Under the pieces are notes generated by a model. The model searched no databases and was not told where the DNA came from. It was given only the letters and a program-made list of their open reading frames with translations. The position numbers were made by a program, and so were the translations under genes. Positions 20,961 to 34,760 of a DNA stretch of 64,000 nt are shown here, in pieces. This DNA is from Gordius sp. MW1 (Eukaryota; Nematomorpha; Gordioida; Gordea; Gordiidae), in contig OZ038531.1 of the NCBI GenBank assembly GCA_964036665.1, positions 7,254,168-7,318,167 of the forward strand, read 5' to 3'. How positions within the stretch are numbered: position 1 is the first letter of the stretch; each line of letters opens with the position of its first letter.

Positions 20961-23900
20961 TTATTCATCGTCTAAAGTTATGAGATAGTGTTCGTTATTA
21001 TTTGAACTAGGGTTGCCAGCATCACTCTTCGCCACTTTATTTGGTACGAGTGGAAACGTTTTGGGTAGCACTACACAACTACTGCTAGATGGAATGTTTT
21101 GAATGGAGTGAGTGGGCTGGACTGGTAAGCTTTGTTGAGAAAGTATGTTAGTTAGGGAGAAGGGGTGCAAAAAACCGGGAACGAGGTGGGCATCGTTATT
21201 GTGTGATAATTGCTGTTTTCGAGAACCCTGAGCTGCTGGACCGGATGGGCCTTTGTGGAGTTCTTTTTGGATGGCGTTGTAGATAAATGAAGACAGTTCG
21301 TCGTGGCTAGGATTTCCTCTTTTGCCGGCACCCGGTTGAAAAGGGAAAACGGCTTGAGGGGGAGGAATCATAGGAGGGAGGTAATGCTTGAAGAGGGGAT
21401 GCGAAGAGGGGGCATGGGGGAATAATATGCCGGGATGAATAGAGGTAAAGGGGAAAGAGGGGCTGGCCTTTTCGTTGTTTGGCAGAGGTGCGATATTGGT
21501 ATCTGATTCGCTGACGTTGTCTTTAAGCCAAGTGGCATCGGGTCGTGGCTGGTTTGGACTGCTCGTTGTGGCAACGGCGCCTTCAAAACATACGTAAAAA
21601 AAGTTTGAAATGCCTATATCATATAATGAATGTGCCGAAGTAAGCGTCTAAAAGCGATCTCTAAAGTCTAATTAGATTTGAAAGCTAGTACTTTTTTATC
21701 AGGCAAAATATCACAATGGAAAGAATTCAACACGATTTCCATACACGGATCAATGTCATCCGTTTAGTTTTAGCGCGTTTTTATAGTTTTTTAGTCATGA
21801 ATGTAATTTTTTATATCGTTTTAGTCATTTATTTGACATTTTAAACAGGATACTTACCGCGACCTATTGCCTCCACCCGCATTTGTAATTAGTGCCCTAA
21901 AATACAATTTACTTCCCCCCACACCCTTTAATAACTTATAATAGTTTTGCGAAAAGGGATAATTAAAATAATATCTATATACTCGTCAGAGCAAAGGCGT
22001 TCGATAATAAAATCTTAATGACAGACGAAATTCTTACAGGGGGTAGAACGACAATCTTGTTTCTTAGCTGGAGGGGGAGATGGAGATAAGGCTATAACGT
22101 TGCCACGTTGCACGTTATTTATCACTTCCCGAGAGGCCGTCGGTTTAACTTTGCTGGCATTAAGTCGCTCCTTAACGTCTCTCGGCGGAGTTAGAGATTT
22201 GTGTCGGGGTCCATTGTGGAAAGAGTTATTAACCTGCTGGCTAGTAGCACTGCTAGAGGGGTAGGGGGTGATAGGAGTCGGTTTAATTTTGCGTTTAGCC
22301 AGTGGTTCCATCGACTGGCTACTAGTATTAGTGGTCGGTGAGGGGAAAGCGCTGTTAACGCGCTCGAGCCTTTCCAAACTTTGTGCAGCAGTAATGGGAG
22401 TTTTGGTGTAAATTTCAACGCTGCTGTTTTTGGCAGAATTATCGCCGTCTACCGTCGAACACGGCAGGATTGGCAAAGTTGAGGGGGGATACTTGTGAAA
22501 TTTGGCGCTACAGGGGAAAAATTTAAATTTTCACAAAATATGTAATGATGATATATTCAAGAAATTCAATTACAAAAGTTTTATAAATCTTTTATCTTAA
22601 CATGCTCTGTTATTGAAAAGTATTTAAATATATAATGGATCTAATATAAAGATACAAGAACGAAAAAAAAATATTTTGAGGACCCAAATTTATATAGCAA
22701 AAAATGTGATTCGATAGGCAAAAAAATTAAAATGTTTTACAACAAATAACTATTTTAATCCTAGTGGATTTTAAAAAATTGGGTCGGTTTTCGATTAATA
22801 AATAATCGCTAAGAGTGTCATCGTACAGAACAACATAAGCTAATATAAATTTAATAAAATCAAAATTTACATATAAATCGATTCAACAACAAACACTTAC
22901 TGATACGAATGGGCGAAGTAAGAACCGATCACTATTCTAACCATATCCAACAAGCATTTGGTAAATCTAGCAATAAAAATTGATAATTTCACGCGCTATT
23001 ACGTCAGCTATCAACGAACAAAACAGCAGTCAATTTGAAAGATGAGCCTTGTTTATAAAATAAGCCAAAAGTCCCCATAAAAAACGTTGTTTATTATATC
23101 AATTAAAGCACTACACTACTACTCATTGCTCATTAAACAAACCTAAAACTGTACAATTAATAATTACGGCACCAATAAATTTCTCATAAATGTTTGTCCT
23201 GACGCCTAACTACTCATATATTAGACCCTCATTGAGCGCCATCCTATTAATTTTTAAACGTAACTTTGAGTCATTCTACTTACTGTTCATCGACGTTAAT
23301 ATTTAGGGTAGAACGTATGGAATCAATTTCTTGTTTCACGTATAATTTTAAAGATTCGTCCACCATGTTGAGGGAATTGCCGGATAACGGGACTTGCGAC
23401 ATTTTGTGTCTCTCCAAACATTCTAAACGCAAAAAGATCACTTGTTTAAGATACTTCATCGCGCTCTCCTTGTAATTTTCCATATCATCTTTGTGCAGGA
23501 CTAGCGTTGTTTTGGAGTAGGCGTTAGAGAGCGCTAATCAAAATACATGTTTAAAAATCTTTAAAAGCAAAATTAGCCAATAAAATCCACACGGTTGACA
23601 GATAATAAAAGGGATGTAATGAAGGAGGGCGATTTAGGTTTTAGATAGTGGTAACTCCTTTAAACTCAGCTTTGCAAAGCTAGTTATTCCTTGAATATGT
23701 AAGATTTGTAAACGATGCATTTAAACGATATTTATCTATTCCAGAAGATCTATTAAAAAAAGAAAAACCGCAAAAATAGCTTTAATTAAAAACCACAAAT
23801 ACATATCAAAACGTAGTGAAAACAGAATTATCAAACGACATACAATTTTTGTGTTATTATTTTAAAGGTACGTCAATTTAGCAATTAACGTCGTTTATAA

Positions 23901-26900
23901 ATACGTTTTAAATAAAATTATAGTTAGCGATAAAGCTAATGTAGCAGTATATCGTTTTACATGGGCGTAACCAGCATTGGAATTAGAGGGGGGCAATAAT
24001 GATTTAGGGAGGGGCAAAATGATCATTTTTTGAAATTAGCCATAAAGTTAATAAATTTTAACAACTTTTTGGATTTAAAGGGGGACAGCCGCCCCTCCCT
24101 GACCCCTCTTGACTGCCCCTGTCGTTTTAAATCAAAAAGCAAGCAATAAACATAATTTCGGGATGCACAATCTGGCTTTTAGGTTGTTTTAAAAAGATAT
24201 TTGTAAAAAAATAGTTTAAACTACACGGTAGCACAACCTTTTCTAAAAAGGCCCAAAGTGAGGTCCATCTTAGTTTGTCGATCCTCCAACCAAATGCGCT
24301 TAGCTTTTTTCACCAAAGTGTCCCGGGTGCACGGCAATTGTCCCGTTAACATGTGGTAGAGGCGAGACCGTTGTCCGAATGTCATCGTTTTCCGCGTCAA
24401 ATTTTCGATCCTGAGCAGGATGGAATTGACGCGAGGCGTGAAATAACGCGAGGCAGACCGATCTGATTTGGGCTTGCCTAGCTAAACATCAGCCCCCATC
24501 CCCGAATAAGATATGTTATAAAATTATTTTAATTTCGAGTTTAACATTGAAATGGCATCAACACAAAATTTTAGGTCCTCCAAAAATATAGTTATTTTAT
24601 TAATTCCTCTTTTTATCGGGGGATAGTTAATCTATTGTATTGAGAAATGTAAATCTTTACTTTGTTCTGTGTCGTAAATACTGGATATTAATGAGGTGGG
24701 CAACGCATTTAAACATAGAGTATATCTAGTACAAGTTTTAAGCATTTGCCGACTTTTACCTCATTATAGACATGTATTTTGTTTTATGTATACATATGCG
24801 ACTTCGTCTTCGTACAAATAAACCTTCTAATATAAGAAAAATTAAAAAGCGAGCATGCAAAATGGTGATTGTAAAGTAGGCAATATATTTCATAGCAGGT
24901 ATTTTGTGTATACGAAATTATGAGCCATAACTTAAACGAAATTTCTTTTAAAAATAAATTCAAGCTGCGTTTTATTTTAACTTAGCTAAAATGCCCATTT
25001 TAGTTGAATTGAAACTTTTTAAGTTACTAAAATTTACCGCAATTAACTCATCCATGAGTTCCTTGATTTCGGGCGGAAGATTTAGTGCAGGGACTACTTT
25101 GGATTCTACGATAAACGACAAAAACAAAACAAAATACATTATTTGTCAAAATTATTATTTCAATTAAAAATAGCAAAAACAAAGTGGTCGGTATAAATTG
25201 CTTGTTTCTTATTATATAACAATTTTTCAATTAAACTTTTTCAAGCAAATATTATGTAATAAATATTGAGGCCAACAAATTAACCAGTTAAAAAATGAGC
25301 ACTCTCTAATTAAGCTTTTAAGGATCGTCTTGAAGTTTAAAGGTTTCATAAAATTGCAACATGGATCCGTTTCTAAACGACAAGATCAACCAAACGTAAA
25401 TAAAATTGATTTAAACTAAATTGAAAGATATATATTTGCCATAACCTATTATGCTAAGAAAAGTGACGTCCCATCCCAAATTTCCTTAAATAACATTACT
25501 ATAATCGAGGGAAAAGGCCTATAGTTCGGCTAAAAAATTTAACCACAAAATACCTTTTCCTTGTGAATTAGGAGCTTTATGGTCGGTATTTGTTTCAGGA
25601 GTGATTTCACTATTATGGGCAGTAGGCGATTGGCAGTTAGCTAGGTGCATAGCGCTTTTGTTCAACTTTTTGGAAAGCTTCTTCACTGAGCTAAGATAAG
25701 TGGGGTCGGAAGGCTGGCTAGGAGGGGCAATTTTGGGCGAATTTCTATCGTTTCGATTTTCTTCTAGGGCCGGTTGACTATTTTCGACGACGAAATCTAA
25801 CTTTGACCTCCCCATAAATTTTTCTTCCGTCTGTCCCGTAGATTCAAAGGCTTGCAAAGATTCCGAAGGAGTTGTTACTAAGTATTTTACCTGCAAACAA
25901 TATAGGAAATATATTGAAGACACATTTTTTGGTACGACGCAAAATCGTTAAAAAAATAAGCAATTTGTGAGTGTCGCCAAAGGTTTAGCCAGAATAAAGC
26001 AGCAGAAATAGGAAACATCCTTTTACCACCTCAATTAATAAAATTTTCCTTAAAGCTTTTTCTCATTCTAGCTACGTCATTTTGCATTTACATTTTTTAA
26101 GCAAGTAAATAAATAGCCTGACAATCGTATCAACGATGTAATACATTTTAAAACACTTGAAAGAAAGTGCCGTGAGCTCTTGTTTAAAAAAAGGCTTATA
26201 CCACCCACGCCCCTGCCTTAAGCGAGCAATAGTCGAGAGTAATAATCAAATCTTAATTGTCAGTAAACAAGAGTCTTCACAATAAACAATTCCATCACCA
26301 CTTTGTTTTTCTGAAAATGTGAATACCAGGATCTCTGGGCTTGCTTAGTAACTTATTATCCCTAAAATAGTTAATTCCATAAAAAAAGAGTCCTTAGGTT
26401 GATAACTTGCAACTTTTTAAAATTTTTGCCATCTCCCAGTCAAACAATTTCTTTATCAGAGAACCTTACAAGACGACACTTGCCTCGTCTAAAAAAATTT
26501 TCCTCTAACTCATTATCCTCTGTCATATTTAGCTAATACACATTCTTAAGACACCAGCATAGTCATGCTACTTAAATATAATAAAAAGTTACTTTAACTT
26601 AAACATAAGCCATTAAAATGATGATCCACATTTTGCGAATAGCTATATTATATATACCTTGCCGTCTACGACCGATTTCTTAAATTGTTTCTTGTTGTGC
26701 TTGGCGAGCGATAGATAGTGCCTGCTACGGTTACTGTTGTTGAGATTTTTGTGGCTTTTAACAGCGCTCAGGCTCAAGGATTTCTTCAGCAAAGATCGCC
26801 CGTTATTTATAGTTCCGCTTTTACGGTTAATGCCGGCACGGGCTTGTTTGGAATGTGCTATTGGGAAGAGCAGAGAATATTGAAAAATAAATTTATAAAC

Positions 26901-29900
26901 ATGCATTTCTCATACTACGTACGTTAACATTGGAACAATCAATATTTTATATATCCTAGTGATAATTGTTTAAATTAAAGCTCCGCTGTTCAAGGCAAAC
27001 TTACAATACCTTGATTTTATAGATGAAACTTTTACAAATTCTAAAAAAATAACTTTACAAGCTCTTTAACGTCACTTTTTATTTGCGTACCAAGTGGTCC
27101 ACCAAATGTATGTTACTTTCACAAAAATATTTGAAAATGTATTTAAAAAATTTCAAGTCTCCTATTAATTATCGTAGATTAAACATGGATAGGGAGGGAC
27201 TCATTGCAAATAAAACTTCAAAGTGTCCTAATATAATTTAACCAAACTTTTGCCGTGCCTTTATATTAAAGTTTTCATGGCGTCAAAACAATTTTACATC
27301 TCTTGCGCATAACATGACAGCGGGAGACCAAAAAACACTTAGTTTTGTTATTAAGCTCCCATCTTTTTGAATTTTGATTTAAAAATAACCTTTTACCACC
27401 CTTATTTTTCACATTTAAAATAAAAAAAATTTCCGTTTATACCAACATTCTAAGCATAAAACTAGCGGGAGCATCTAAAACGCTTTATAGTAAAAATTAC
27501 TGTGAGCAGAGAGGGGGTTGTGATGCTTGTTATGGGGATTGTGGTGGTCTAAAGATTTTTCATCATCGCTAGAAGAACGGATTTCTTTGTATTCCAACAG
27601 CCCCGAATTTATGTAAAATCCACCCAATTTGGTTGTCATGGTCGATGGAACGAGCTCGTCGTACTACGCGTATGAAATATATGTCGTCGCAAATAGAAGT
27701 TGTAAAAACGGCTCGGTTTTGTTTGGTCGTCGACCTTTAATTCAACTAAGAATAACGGTCGACTCTGATCAGCCGTTTTGCAATACTAATAGAAAGACAC
27801 CGAGCGTTTAAAACCAAAAAAAGAACCGTAATAATATTAAAATTAAAATAATACTCATTCGATCATATGACACCGTTTATACAGATTTTATGCTTTAATA
27901 GGTTAAAATTTAATTTGTACAAAGGTTGAGATGTCAAACTCCTTAAAAATTACTAAGTCATGCAGCTATTAAAGGAGTCACTAAAAAAATTTCCCATGGT
28001 AAATTTTGTGTGGGGTGTAATAGAGGTAGGTATACATATACATGTGGCAAAGGATGTCAGAAGGTCTAAAGTTACTTCATCCTCAAATCTAAGGCCATAG
28101 GCGTAGCCAGCATTGGAATTAGAGGGGGGCAATAATGATTAGAGGAGGGGCAAAATGAACATTTTTTGAAATTGTAGTCCTAATTTTAATACATTTTTGG
28201 ATTTAGAGAGCCTGCCCCCCCCCCTTGGCTACACCCAAGTCTAAGGCTAACTAAAAAGGTGAATCTTCACACCCTCCCCAATCCTTACTTATATTTCTTG
28301 CACTTTTAACCATAGATGTTGATATTTATAAACGAAGAGATAAGGTTAAAAAATGAATATAACCATTTTTAATATGGGAAAACAAAGAATAGACAAATCG
28401 TTTTAAGGTAAATTAAGTTTTTATAGAAAATGTTAATGTTTAAACTTTCGAAATAGATAACAAGTTTACAAAACTTCAACAGGCTGTAACTTTTTGTCTA
28501 ACTTAGAAAAACAAATCAGAATGAATACAATCACGATATAACTGGTAGATCCTATAAAGTTTCTTAAATCCATAAATTTAAAATTGAAACATTTGAATAA
28601 ACATTGTAACACAACTTAGTTAATTAGCAATTGAATTGTACATCAAAAAAACCAACATTATAATGGGTTTGAGGTGAGGTAATATGAAACAAATGGGCAC
28701 TTACAGCTTCAGAATTATCAATGAAACTATCGGATTCATCGTATCCAATTCCCATATCCATGAGATCAGCTATTTTACTTCGCATCTTTTTACACTTTCC
28801 CTTCCCTCCTTGGACACCCTTTGTGTATATACAGAACATAATAACAATTATTACTACATAAGCTTAGTAAGTTTGTTCAATGTATCAAAAAGTATTGTTC
28901 AAAGTAATTATATTAAACACATATAAATTATAAAATAGTATGTAAGATAACAATATCTGAAATTATGGCAAAGACCTAAAACAACTAAATGACTTTTGTT
29001 AGCTTTAGCAATGCTTAATTTAATTATTTAATCAAATTTCAATGGTATCTGACATACAAAATTTTAGTTAACTTCATTGACACTTACCCACTATTTTAAA
29101 CAATTAAGCTTATATAATCATAAATGAATTAAGTGACAAGCTTTGATACTTAATCAAAAAATAACATATGAAAGCTTTAGTAAAATAATGTATAATTTTC
29201 AAGGAATTTACATATTATTGTAAAAACTAGATTTTAGTCATATTTAAAAAAAGAAATTAATTAAGTAATGCCACCCCAAGAGGAATTGGCTGTTAATTTT
29301 AGTTAAAAAAATATGTACATTCAACCAAAAAAAATTTACCATCAAAGAAAAACAATGAGCATATGGTATGACCCTTTTTAAAGATATATTTAACATTCAA
29401 TTTATATGATAATAACCTTATTAAATAAATATTAGATTCATACGCATTGCAAATTAAAAGAATTTATAATGAAAGCCAACAATTATTTAAAATTTCATAA
29501 TTATTCAAAAGAGTCCTACTTATACTATGAAAGCATACTCACTTTCAACTAATCACATAATTATATTGGTAGAGATAAAGTGTTATAAAAATGTTACCAT
29601 CCCAATATCATAACAACTAATGGACATACTTTAATGTTAATTATTACAAATCAATATTTGCCTGCTCATTCATGCTAAAATGCTCAAATTGTTCAAACTA
29701 AAAAAGTGCCTTTATAGTGGTCTTATCAGATATTTTATTAGCATCGTATAGATAAGCAAAATTGTTGAAAATTAAAGGGTACTTCACAACAAAACACCTT
29801 GAATTTTTATGTTGTAATTACTAAAAATTTGGTATTTTTTTAATGTAAGAAATACATATATTCAAAAACTAAGAAAATATTTCAGCATAATATTTAAAAA

Positions 29901-30476
29901 TAGTTAAACACTTCATCTGGTAGTCTACACTATTTTACCTAAAAACCAAATGCTATTATATTTTTATCCAGATTGGACATAATGCAATAGATATTAATTA
30001 ATGTTTATATCAAATAATATGCAGAATATTATATGTAAAAAAACATTAACAAAACGTCCATAATTTTATTTAGATTGTATTTAAACTTACATATCTTGCT
30101 TCTAAATTTTTAACAATTGCTGTTATTCTTTCATCTTCATTTTTTTCATCTTCTTTCTGCAATATGTCAAGATCAGATAATTCATTTGAATCTATTGATT
30201 GTTTCTATATGGAAAACAAGCTGTTTACATCAAAAAATAAATAAGCAAAAAATTTTACACAATAATATTAACTTTTAACAGATATATCTTAAAATTCGTT
30301 TTTTAACACTAGAAAGAAAATACCTTTTTTTTGATACTTTCCTTGTAAATATCTCGGTAGCTAATCTCTGGACAAGTGTTTTCATTAGATTCTCCCAAAT
30401 TTATAATAAACCTAATGGCTGGTTTGTCAACCTTAGTTTTGTTTTCTTTAGCAGAAGCAATTAATTTTGGATTCAT
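20961..30476 (-). CDS. UBN: Ubinuclein, HIRA histone-chaperone complex subunit
   Basis: Nuclear scaffold that binds HIRA and helps deposit histone H3.3. Eleven exons, in coding order: 30324-30476, 30091-30204, 28705-28818, 27501-27663, 26658-26857, 25554-25890, 25038-25105, 24238-24481, 23284-23500, 22038-22507, 20961-21580. All have GT-AG junctions and matching phases, giving 899 codons. Residues ~85-155 form the Hpc2-related domain: [36 protein letters not shown], then [20 protein letters not shown]. Residues ~361-536 match the ubinuclein middle domain ([40 protein letters not shown]). The ends are Ser/Pro-rich and disordered, as in the family. The start has [11 protein letters not shown], matching the usual N-terminal strand. 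TTTATT at 20816 gives an AATAAA signal. Introns are 119-1272 nt. Confidence 0.93.
23961..24123 (+). mobile_element. GGCGTAGCCAGC MITE in ubinuclein intron 8
   Basis: Starts ATGGGCGTAACCAGCATTGG, with AATTAGAGGGGGGCAATAAT next, and ends in a C-rich stretch CTGCCCCTGTC. The same order occurs at 28098, 37383 (inverted) and, weaker, at 36727 and 5480. About 160 bp, non-coding. It lies 115 bp downstream of exon 8. Confidence 0.65.
28098..28236 (+). mobile_element. GGCGTAGCCAGC MITE in ubinuclein intron 3
   Basis: TAGGCGTAGCCAGCATTGG at the left and TTGGCTACACCCA at the right form short inverted ends; the interior is G-rich on one side (GAGGGGGGCAATAATGATT) and C-rich on the other. Very similar to the copy at 23961, so a family member. 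Non-coding. Confidence 0.7.
28819..30090 (-). other. UBN: Ubinuclein intron 2
   Basis: The longest intron of the gene, 1272 nt, strongly AT-rich, with consensus GTAAGTTT donor. It separates the start of the Hpc2-related domain (LEARY) from GVQGGKGK. No internal element recognised. Confidence 0.8.
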
Positions 30477-31190
30477 AATAAAGGATTCAGCTTAATCATG
30501 TCAATAGCGGCAGATGTAAATTTTCTTCAAATAAAATCTTTAAAAAATTAAAGACTATAAAACTAAATTTAATCGGCACAGATGATTACAGATGGCTAAC
30601 ATGCTAACATATTTTATACATATTTAGCGTTAATTAAAAATGGAAAAAGGGGTTGAATAACATTCTATTATCATAAAAGATATTGTTATGAATCATATTT
30701 TAACAGCGTGATACAATCTTAATTTTTATAGATATAAATTAAATAAATTAAAGTATGCGAAAAAAAATTTAAACAATGAGAAATCTGTCATTAGTTATGC
30801 ATTAATTTACTATATGTAAATATTAAAATTGCAATTATATATAATTTATAATTAAATTATATTAAAGTTTAATTTTAGAAAATTACAAGGAAATTTGATT
30901 TTTTTTAAAGCAGGTTCAGCAACCAGTTATATATACATGTCCAAAACACTCTTATTTGAAAGCATTCCTCCATTTAACCTAAAGCCTTTATATTTTTAGC
31001 TAGGTAATAGGAGTTAATAATTGTTGAGGATTAAAAGATTGTGTGATTTTGTTGGTGTGATATTTCAATTAATGTATTATTTTATATTTTGTTATTCCTC
31101 GTGAAGTATTGCTAGTTTTGTAGTTCCATTTGTTCCATTTTCCACTTCTGTTCAAAATCTAATATGATCAAAATGTAATACAGGCAAGAA
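30477..31190. other. Ubinuclein 5' flank
   Basis: AT-rich, no coding signal. Transcription of ubinuclein should begin somewhere in this interval or just beyond it. No TATA or initiator could be assigned with confidence. Confidence 0.4.
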
Positions 31191-31197
31191 TTGCTTA

Positions 31198-31209
31198 TGC
31201 GCATGCGCA
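31198..31209. promoter_or_regulatory. NRF-1-like palindrome
   Basis: TGCGCATGCGCA is an exact palindromic match to the NRF-1 consensus YGCGCAYGCGCR. It stands out because CpG-rich sequence is rare in this AT-rich region. It lies about 720 bp upstream of the ubinuclein start codon, and NRF-1 sites are common in promoters of housekeeping genes. Function here is inferred only. Confidence 0.5.
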
Positions 31210-31416
31210 GTTATAACCCTCCGCGTTTGGTAAGTTTTCTAGAATTGTACTCAACTCAATTAAAACTCAGCCCACCTAAAACACCAATCTTAGATATTTA
31301 AAGTATGAATGAATGTTTAACATTCAGTAACTGCTAATATTATTTTATTATATATATCTTTATATATTATATACACATATATTATATTCTATAACATATG
31401 TAGATATTAAATATAT

Positions 31417-31436
31417 CCTAACCCTAACCCTAACCC
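31417..31436. repeat. Short telomere-like CCCTAA tract
   Basis: CCTAACCCTAACCCTAACCC, three and a bit units of the common animal telomere hexamer. A second short GGGTTAGGGTTAG lies at 31602-31614. Too short to be a telomere; probably interstitial. Confidence 0.7.
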
Positions 31437-31572
31437 AATTATAATACGATTAGTTGAGCTGCGTTTTAATCTTAGTTGAGCTGCGTTTTAGTCGAGATGA
31501 GCAGGAGCGGTTTTCTAATATTATTATCTTTTATTTTGTAAATATTATTATCGTTTATTTTGTAAATTTCAT

Positions 31573-31673
31573 GTAATATAGGCTAAATGTAATATATGCA
31601 AGGGTTAGGGTTAGATTTAGTGATTTATTTGATAATATGTATTACTTATTACATTTTGCCTATATTAGATTTT
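31573..31673. repeat. ~100-bp inverted-repeat element
   Basis: TAATATAGGCTAAATGTAAT at the left faces TATTACATTTTGCCTATATTA at the right. The interior includes GCAAGGGTTAGGGTTAGATT. A related piece with three GGCAAAA-TGTAATATA repeats and GCAAGGGTTATGGTTAGAT occurs at 44712-44806, and a half-copy at 31172. Confidence 0.55.
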
Positions 31674-31699
31674 GAACCAGATTCCCATTTTCACCAATT

Positions 31700-33036
31700 T
31701 GTTCGATTGGTTGATGTCGCGCTATCTTAGTAATGAAGTGTGATTTGTGTTGTTTGTGATGTTAATTCTTTGTTCGTGAATATATTTCCTCTTCCTTCCT
31801 ATTCCTTCCAACATTAATATTTATGTGTATAATGCCCCGACGTTTATTATAGTTTAAGTACCACAACCTAAAGGAATGCTAAGTTTTTGCCCACCGTAAC
31901 AGAACTTTAATTTATTAGTTTTAGAGATACAAAATTAAACTTATAAAATATTTAAGTGTTATATAAACAAATTAACTTAATAAAGATTGTAAGAAATTAA
32001 CTTAATGATAAGCTAAAATTAAATTGAGCATTGGACAGACCCTATATAATTAGCTAATAAGTGATAATTCTAAGACGGTTCCTTAGTTGAAAGTAAACAC
32101 GTAAATTATTACTTCAAGATTTAAATAGATAACTTTGATCAGGACAGTCAAGGGATTCTTTATAAATGCGTCATCAATTTAATTAGTATATGAACTATAT
32201 TAAAATATTATAGTTTATGAAGTAAAAGAGTATACAACGCTCAATGACCCCATATTTAAAGATTTATGACTTAAAATTTTAAAGATAAATTAAAACCACA
32301 AAGTTTGATTGCCACATACATTTTAATTAGACCTTAGAAAAGATTGTTTAAATAGAGTCAATCGTAAAAAACATTATCATTGCCATCTTTTTTATTAAAC
32401 TCAACAATATTTAGGCAAATATGATTTATTAAATAAGTTGATGCAAATAAATTGCAGTATGGCTAAGGAATTAAAAAAAATTAAAAAATTACATGAGTTA
32501 AATTAAGTCATCCATTTATACCATTTTTATGGTAAAACGTTAATTAGTGAAATTATTAGCAGCACTCACCACCTTCACCTCCCTCTTTCACCTACTGCAT
32601 AGGCTTAGTAGTGCATCCCTTCCCATACAAAATAATATTTAGGTGGTGTGGGGTTCGAGCGGAGTGAAACGGGGTTGCGCCGAATGGAACGGGGATGGTC
32701 CAGTTTGGAGCAAGGTGCCTAAATATTCAGCCTTCCCATTTAGGCGTAATATTTTGGAGCAAGGATATCACCCTGCTCCCATAAGCTGGGTTGTGTTGTG
32801 TGAGAAAGGAAAGAGAAGGGAGGGGTGCTATGGATGGTGCTGTGATACTATTACACACACGCACATAGTAACGCAGTAGCAAACAAAGGGTAATGCGCAA
32901 GGGATAGAAAGTGTTCATATAAATTAAAATTTTTTAAAGATGGCACTTATCTCAAAAAACATTTAGATTCGTAATAATTATAAATAAATTTATTCAATAT
33001 TAACTTAAAATACTGTATTTTTGTAAATGTTATATG
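31700..33036. other. Intergenic stretch without recognised gene
   Basis: AT-rich except for 32540-32900, which is G+C-richer and contains TTAGGTGGTGTGGGGTTCGA and two GGAGCAAGG repeats (about 32705 and 32754) near AATATTTAGG/CCTAAATATT inverted motifs. That block may be a small unrecognised element. No protein family match. Confidence 0.4.
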
Positions 33037-34760
33037 CAGAGCTGTTAAAGTTACTTTACCACAGTAACTAGTTAAGTTACAGTTACTTTCACAAAAAATG
33101 TAACTAAGTACAGTTACAGTTACAAATTTTCAAATGTAACTGATTACAGTTCCAGTTACTTACCTGATGGAACTAGTTACACCTAAAGTTACAAAAAACA
33201 ATATTTTTTAATATTATTTATTTAAACATTTATATAAAAATCAGAAGGTAATAAATGATGATTCGATTTCAATAATACTTCATGTTTTATATTGTCATCT
33301 AATAAGCTAGTTCGCTTTTCACTGAAAATTAATTACCAAGACTAAAAAGACGCTGGACGGGGGCGCTTGATGGTAGGGGTACATTGAATTTAGTGAAACG
33401 TTTCTTCAATTAAATTATTATATATTAACAAATCACTATTATTCGAATTTGTAAATGTGTGAAAGCACTCTTGAATACTTTTTGACTTTAAAATTGTGAA
33501 AAATGCTTTAAAGGCAAGTGCAAGTGTTGCTTTTTAGCAAGCATGTGGTTTTGTTGGCAATTAAACTTAAATTTTGCCAACCACCTAAAGAAGCCAAAAG
33601 TTTGGGGCAAAAAAGAAAGCGAGGTAGACCCTTAAAGGTTAAATCAGTATTTATTGTTAAGTAATAGTAAGTTTAGATAATTTCACTGATTATATAACAA
33701 ATTTTAGGTTTTTGAAATGAAAGTTGTATCCAGCAAAATTTGTCTATTTTCCATTTTCAATTGTTAATAATTATTTTGTGATTATATTCAAATAAAAATT
33801 TTATATTTTGCCTTTATAAAGTTTAAGATTGATAACTCTCAATAAATTTGCAAATAAATACATTATAAACACAAGCATAGTAAAATTTAAGAGGGAGAAA
33901 CAGAGCATTTTAGAATGGGAAATATGGGTCATTACTTTTCATAGCTTTTCTAATTTGCCATATTTATTAAGGTGAGAAGGAAGGAAAAAAATTCAAGACA
34001 CTAAGATACATTTTAATTGATAAAAATTTAAATCAGGTCTCCAATCTGTGTAGCCAGAATAAAAAACTATTTTAATTTCCACAAACTCAATTTAACTTTT
34101 TTATAAAATATTAACGCTTAATAGATTAATATTGAGTATTATTAATTAAAATTACTGAGTATTTTATATTTATAACTGAGCATTATTAAGTTTATTTACT
34201 GAGCATTTTTAAATTTTTTACTGAGCATTTAAATATCATTCATTAATATCGTACTAAAGTAATTTATCAAATGGCTTTCAAAATTTAAATTTAGGTTTGG
34301 GCCAAAATCATATGATATTTTAAGTTGATAAAAATTTGTTTTGCAGATATATAAAAAGAACTGAACAATTGATAAGAGATAACCAATTAAAATTTATAAA
34401 TGTTCATTACATTTTTTACCTGTTGTGTCACTTCTTTAAATTTGTGGATTACAAATTTGTACTAAAATAATATTTTATATAAAATTGGTAATTTACTGAT
34501 AAAATAGATTATCTATTCGAAATTCAAATTTTCAAATTTGATCCGCTACACAAACTAGACGTGTAATTTGAATATATAATTAGAAAAATTTTAATTTATA
34601 AAAAGTAACTGTAACTTTAGTTACACAGTTACTGAAATAATGTAACTAACTACAGTTACAGTTACCCTGAAGTAAAAGTAACTGGTTACAGTTACTTTAC
34701 TAAAGAAAAGGAACTAGTTCCAGGAACTAGTTACATGTAACTAGTTACTTAACAGCTCTG
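33037..34760. mobile_element. hAT-type element with GTAACT-rich ends, copy 1 (internally deleted)
   Basis: Ends are CAGAGCTGTTAAAGTTAC and its reverse complement GTTACTTAACAGCTCTG, each followed inwards by many AGTTAC/GTAACT repeats. Flanks share TATATG. Compared with the longer copy at 48968-51204 it lacks about 410 bp between TTGAATACTTT and ATTGTGAAAAATGC. Only a KRKRGRPLK peptide, AT-hook-like, stands out in the interior; no transposase was recognised, so it is non-autonomous. Confidence 0.8.

Noticed and set aside
21368-21586. A 72-codon minus frame starting [11 protein letters not shown]
   Set aside because: It overlaps ubinuclein exon 11 in another frame. The exon frame is the one that keeps phase from exon 10 and runs to the LDDE stop.
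31417-31436. Chromosome end
   Set aside because: Only about three hexamers, with genes and repeats on both sides.
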